A DNA stretch of 6,886 nt from Atopobium sp. GTDB lineage: Bacteria > Actinomycetota > Coriobacteriia > Coriobacteriales > Atopobiaceae. The first letter of the stretch is position 1. Each line of letters starts with the position of its first letter. Where the stretch lies: NCBI GenBank assembly GCA_015259045.1, contig JABZHD010000057.1, positions 1 through 6,886 of the forward strand. The letters run 5' to 3'. Below are positions 6,582 through 6,886 of this stretch, piece after piece. A model generated the notes under the pieces. That model was not told the DNA's origin, did no database searches, and saw only the letters and a program-made list of their open reading frames with translations. A program made the position numbers and the translations under genes.

Positions 6582-6702
6582 CGCCTGATTTCTGCAAAGA
6601 ATCTGTAACTTTTGCCTGATAACAGCAAAGAATCTGTGGATTCTGCCTGATTTCATCAAAGAATCGGTGCCCCAAACACAGATTCTTTGCACTTTTCAGG
6701 CG
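6582..6702. repeat. Repeat block I: three 31-bp-phased direct repeats plus one inverted copy
   Basis: 24-bp units start at 6583, 6614 and 6645, exactly 31 bp apart, each reading GCCTGAT then a variable middle then CAAAGAATCTGT (the third has CGGT at its end). The first two differ at 3 positions, as do the first and third. A fourth copy is inverted at 6678-6701 (ACAGATTCTTTG ... TCAGGC). Units 3 and 4 can form a hairpin with CAAAGAATC (6657-6665) against GATTCTTTG (6681-6689). The 7-bp gaps between units (taacttt, ggattct) are unrelated. The function is unknown; 31 bp is close to three helical turns, so a protein could bind all units on one face. Confidence 0.85.
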
Positions 6703-6736
6703 GGGTTTAAGGCGTGTCCGAGCTCACCCTTCCAGG

Positions 6737-6860
6737 GAGCCTGATGTTATCGTCATGTCTGAACAATTTGCCGGAAAAGCGCACCATGTCTGAGCTATTT
6801 GCCGGTTTTTCTCGCTATGTCTGAGTAAATTTACTCAGACATGATGCAGTTTTCAGGCTC
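6737..6860. repeat. Repeat block II: 31-bp-phased repeats closed by a 26-bp perfect palindrome
   Basis: ATGTCTGA units start at 6755, 6786 and 6817, exactly 31 bp apart. The first two share a 20-bp core (ATGTCTGA, then CAATTTGCCGG or CTATTTGCCGG after one variable base). The third merges into a perfect 26-bp palindrome (6817-6842) whose half is ATGTCTGAGTAAA. The block ends are inverted copies: GAGCCTGA, 8 variable bases, TCATGTCTGA (6737-6762) mirrors 6835-6860 at identical spacing. The total of 124 bp equals four 31-bp periods. The layout copies block I with different core sequence. The function is unknown. Confidence 0.85.
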
Positions 6861-6886
6861 AAAATCTAGGGCCACGTAGTCTATCT

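Larger units (their letters stand above)
6349..6886. other. Gene-free regulatory and repeat region upstream of the TetR gene
   Basis: There is no supported gene in these 538 bp. From right to left it holds two repeat blocks (6737-6860, 6582-6702), a candidate promoter/operator (6465-6512), a GC-rich leader of about 115 nt with small hairpins, and the TetR ribosome binding site. The final 26 bases are unremarkable. A gene beyond 6886 may use part of this region as its promoter. Confidence 0.7.

Noticed and set aside
6657..6689. Hairpin between block I units 3 and 4 as a terminator
   Set aside because: The stem has a mismatch, only a short TTTT lies 4 nt after it on the plus strand, and no plus-strand gene ends nearby.
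6583..6842. CRISPR array
   Set aside because: The gaps are only 7-11 bp, the repeats are imperfect, the fourth copy is inverted in each block and no cas gene is visible.

Overview
The window looks like chromosomal DNA from a strictly anaerobic bacterium. The main gene is a giant fused activase of the 2-hydroxyacyl-CoA dehydratase / benzoyl-CoA reductase type, an oxygen-sensitive family found mostly in fermenting anaerobes. The mixed base composition (GC-rich genes, AT-rich gaps) and protein style would fit a Coriobacteriia genus such as Atopobium/Lancefieldella or Olsenella. That placement is an inference from memory, not something the sequence proves.

Layout. Positions 1-238 (+) hold the C-terminal end of a LacI-family regulator. 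Positions 239-893 contain no convincing gene. They hold a weak plus-strand hairpin/T-tract, an AT-rich element bounded by 22-bp perfect inverted repeats (489-648), a strong minus-strand intrinsic terminator (672-703) and GC-rich 47-bp direct repeats (747-827). From 5648 down to 894 on the minus strand runs one reading frame of 1,585 codons for the activase-type protein. It carries two actin-like ATPase modules, a cysteine-rich linker and two dehydratase-like modules. Codon 97 is an in-frame TAG (5358-5360), so as written the gene is split into a 96-aa N-terminal piece and a long downstream open frame (first ATG at 5219, 1,441 aa). Just upstream, overlapping by 8 bp, is a TetR-family regulator (5641-6348, minus).

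The 538 bp upstream of the regulator (6349-6886) is regulatory or repetitive. It holds a perfect 10-bp inverted repeat around a candidate promoter (6465-6506), then two adjacent blocks of about 120 bp (6582-6702 and 6737-6860). Each block has three direct repeats at exactly 31-bp spacing, closed by an inverted copy, and both share terminal GCCTGA...TCAGGC boxes. I do not recognise these blocks. They are the most unusual non-coding structure here.

Working model (inference): the TetR-like protein autoregulates a two-gene operon through the inverted repeat and thereby controls the activase-type enzyme, which is translationally coupled to it. Whether that enzyme is currently functional depends on whether the TAG at codon 97 is real.
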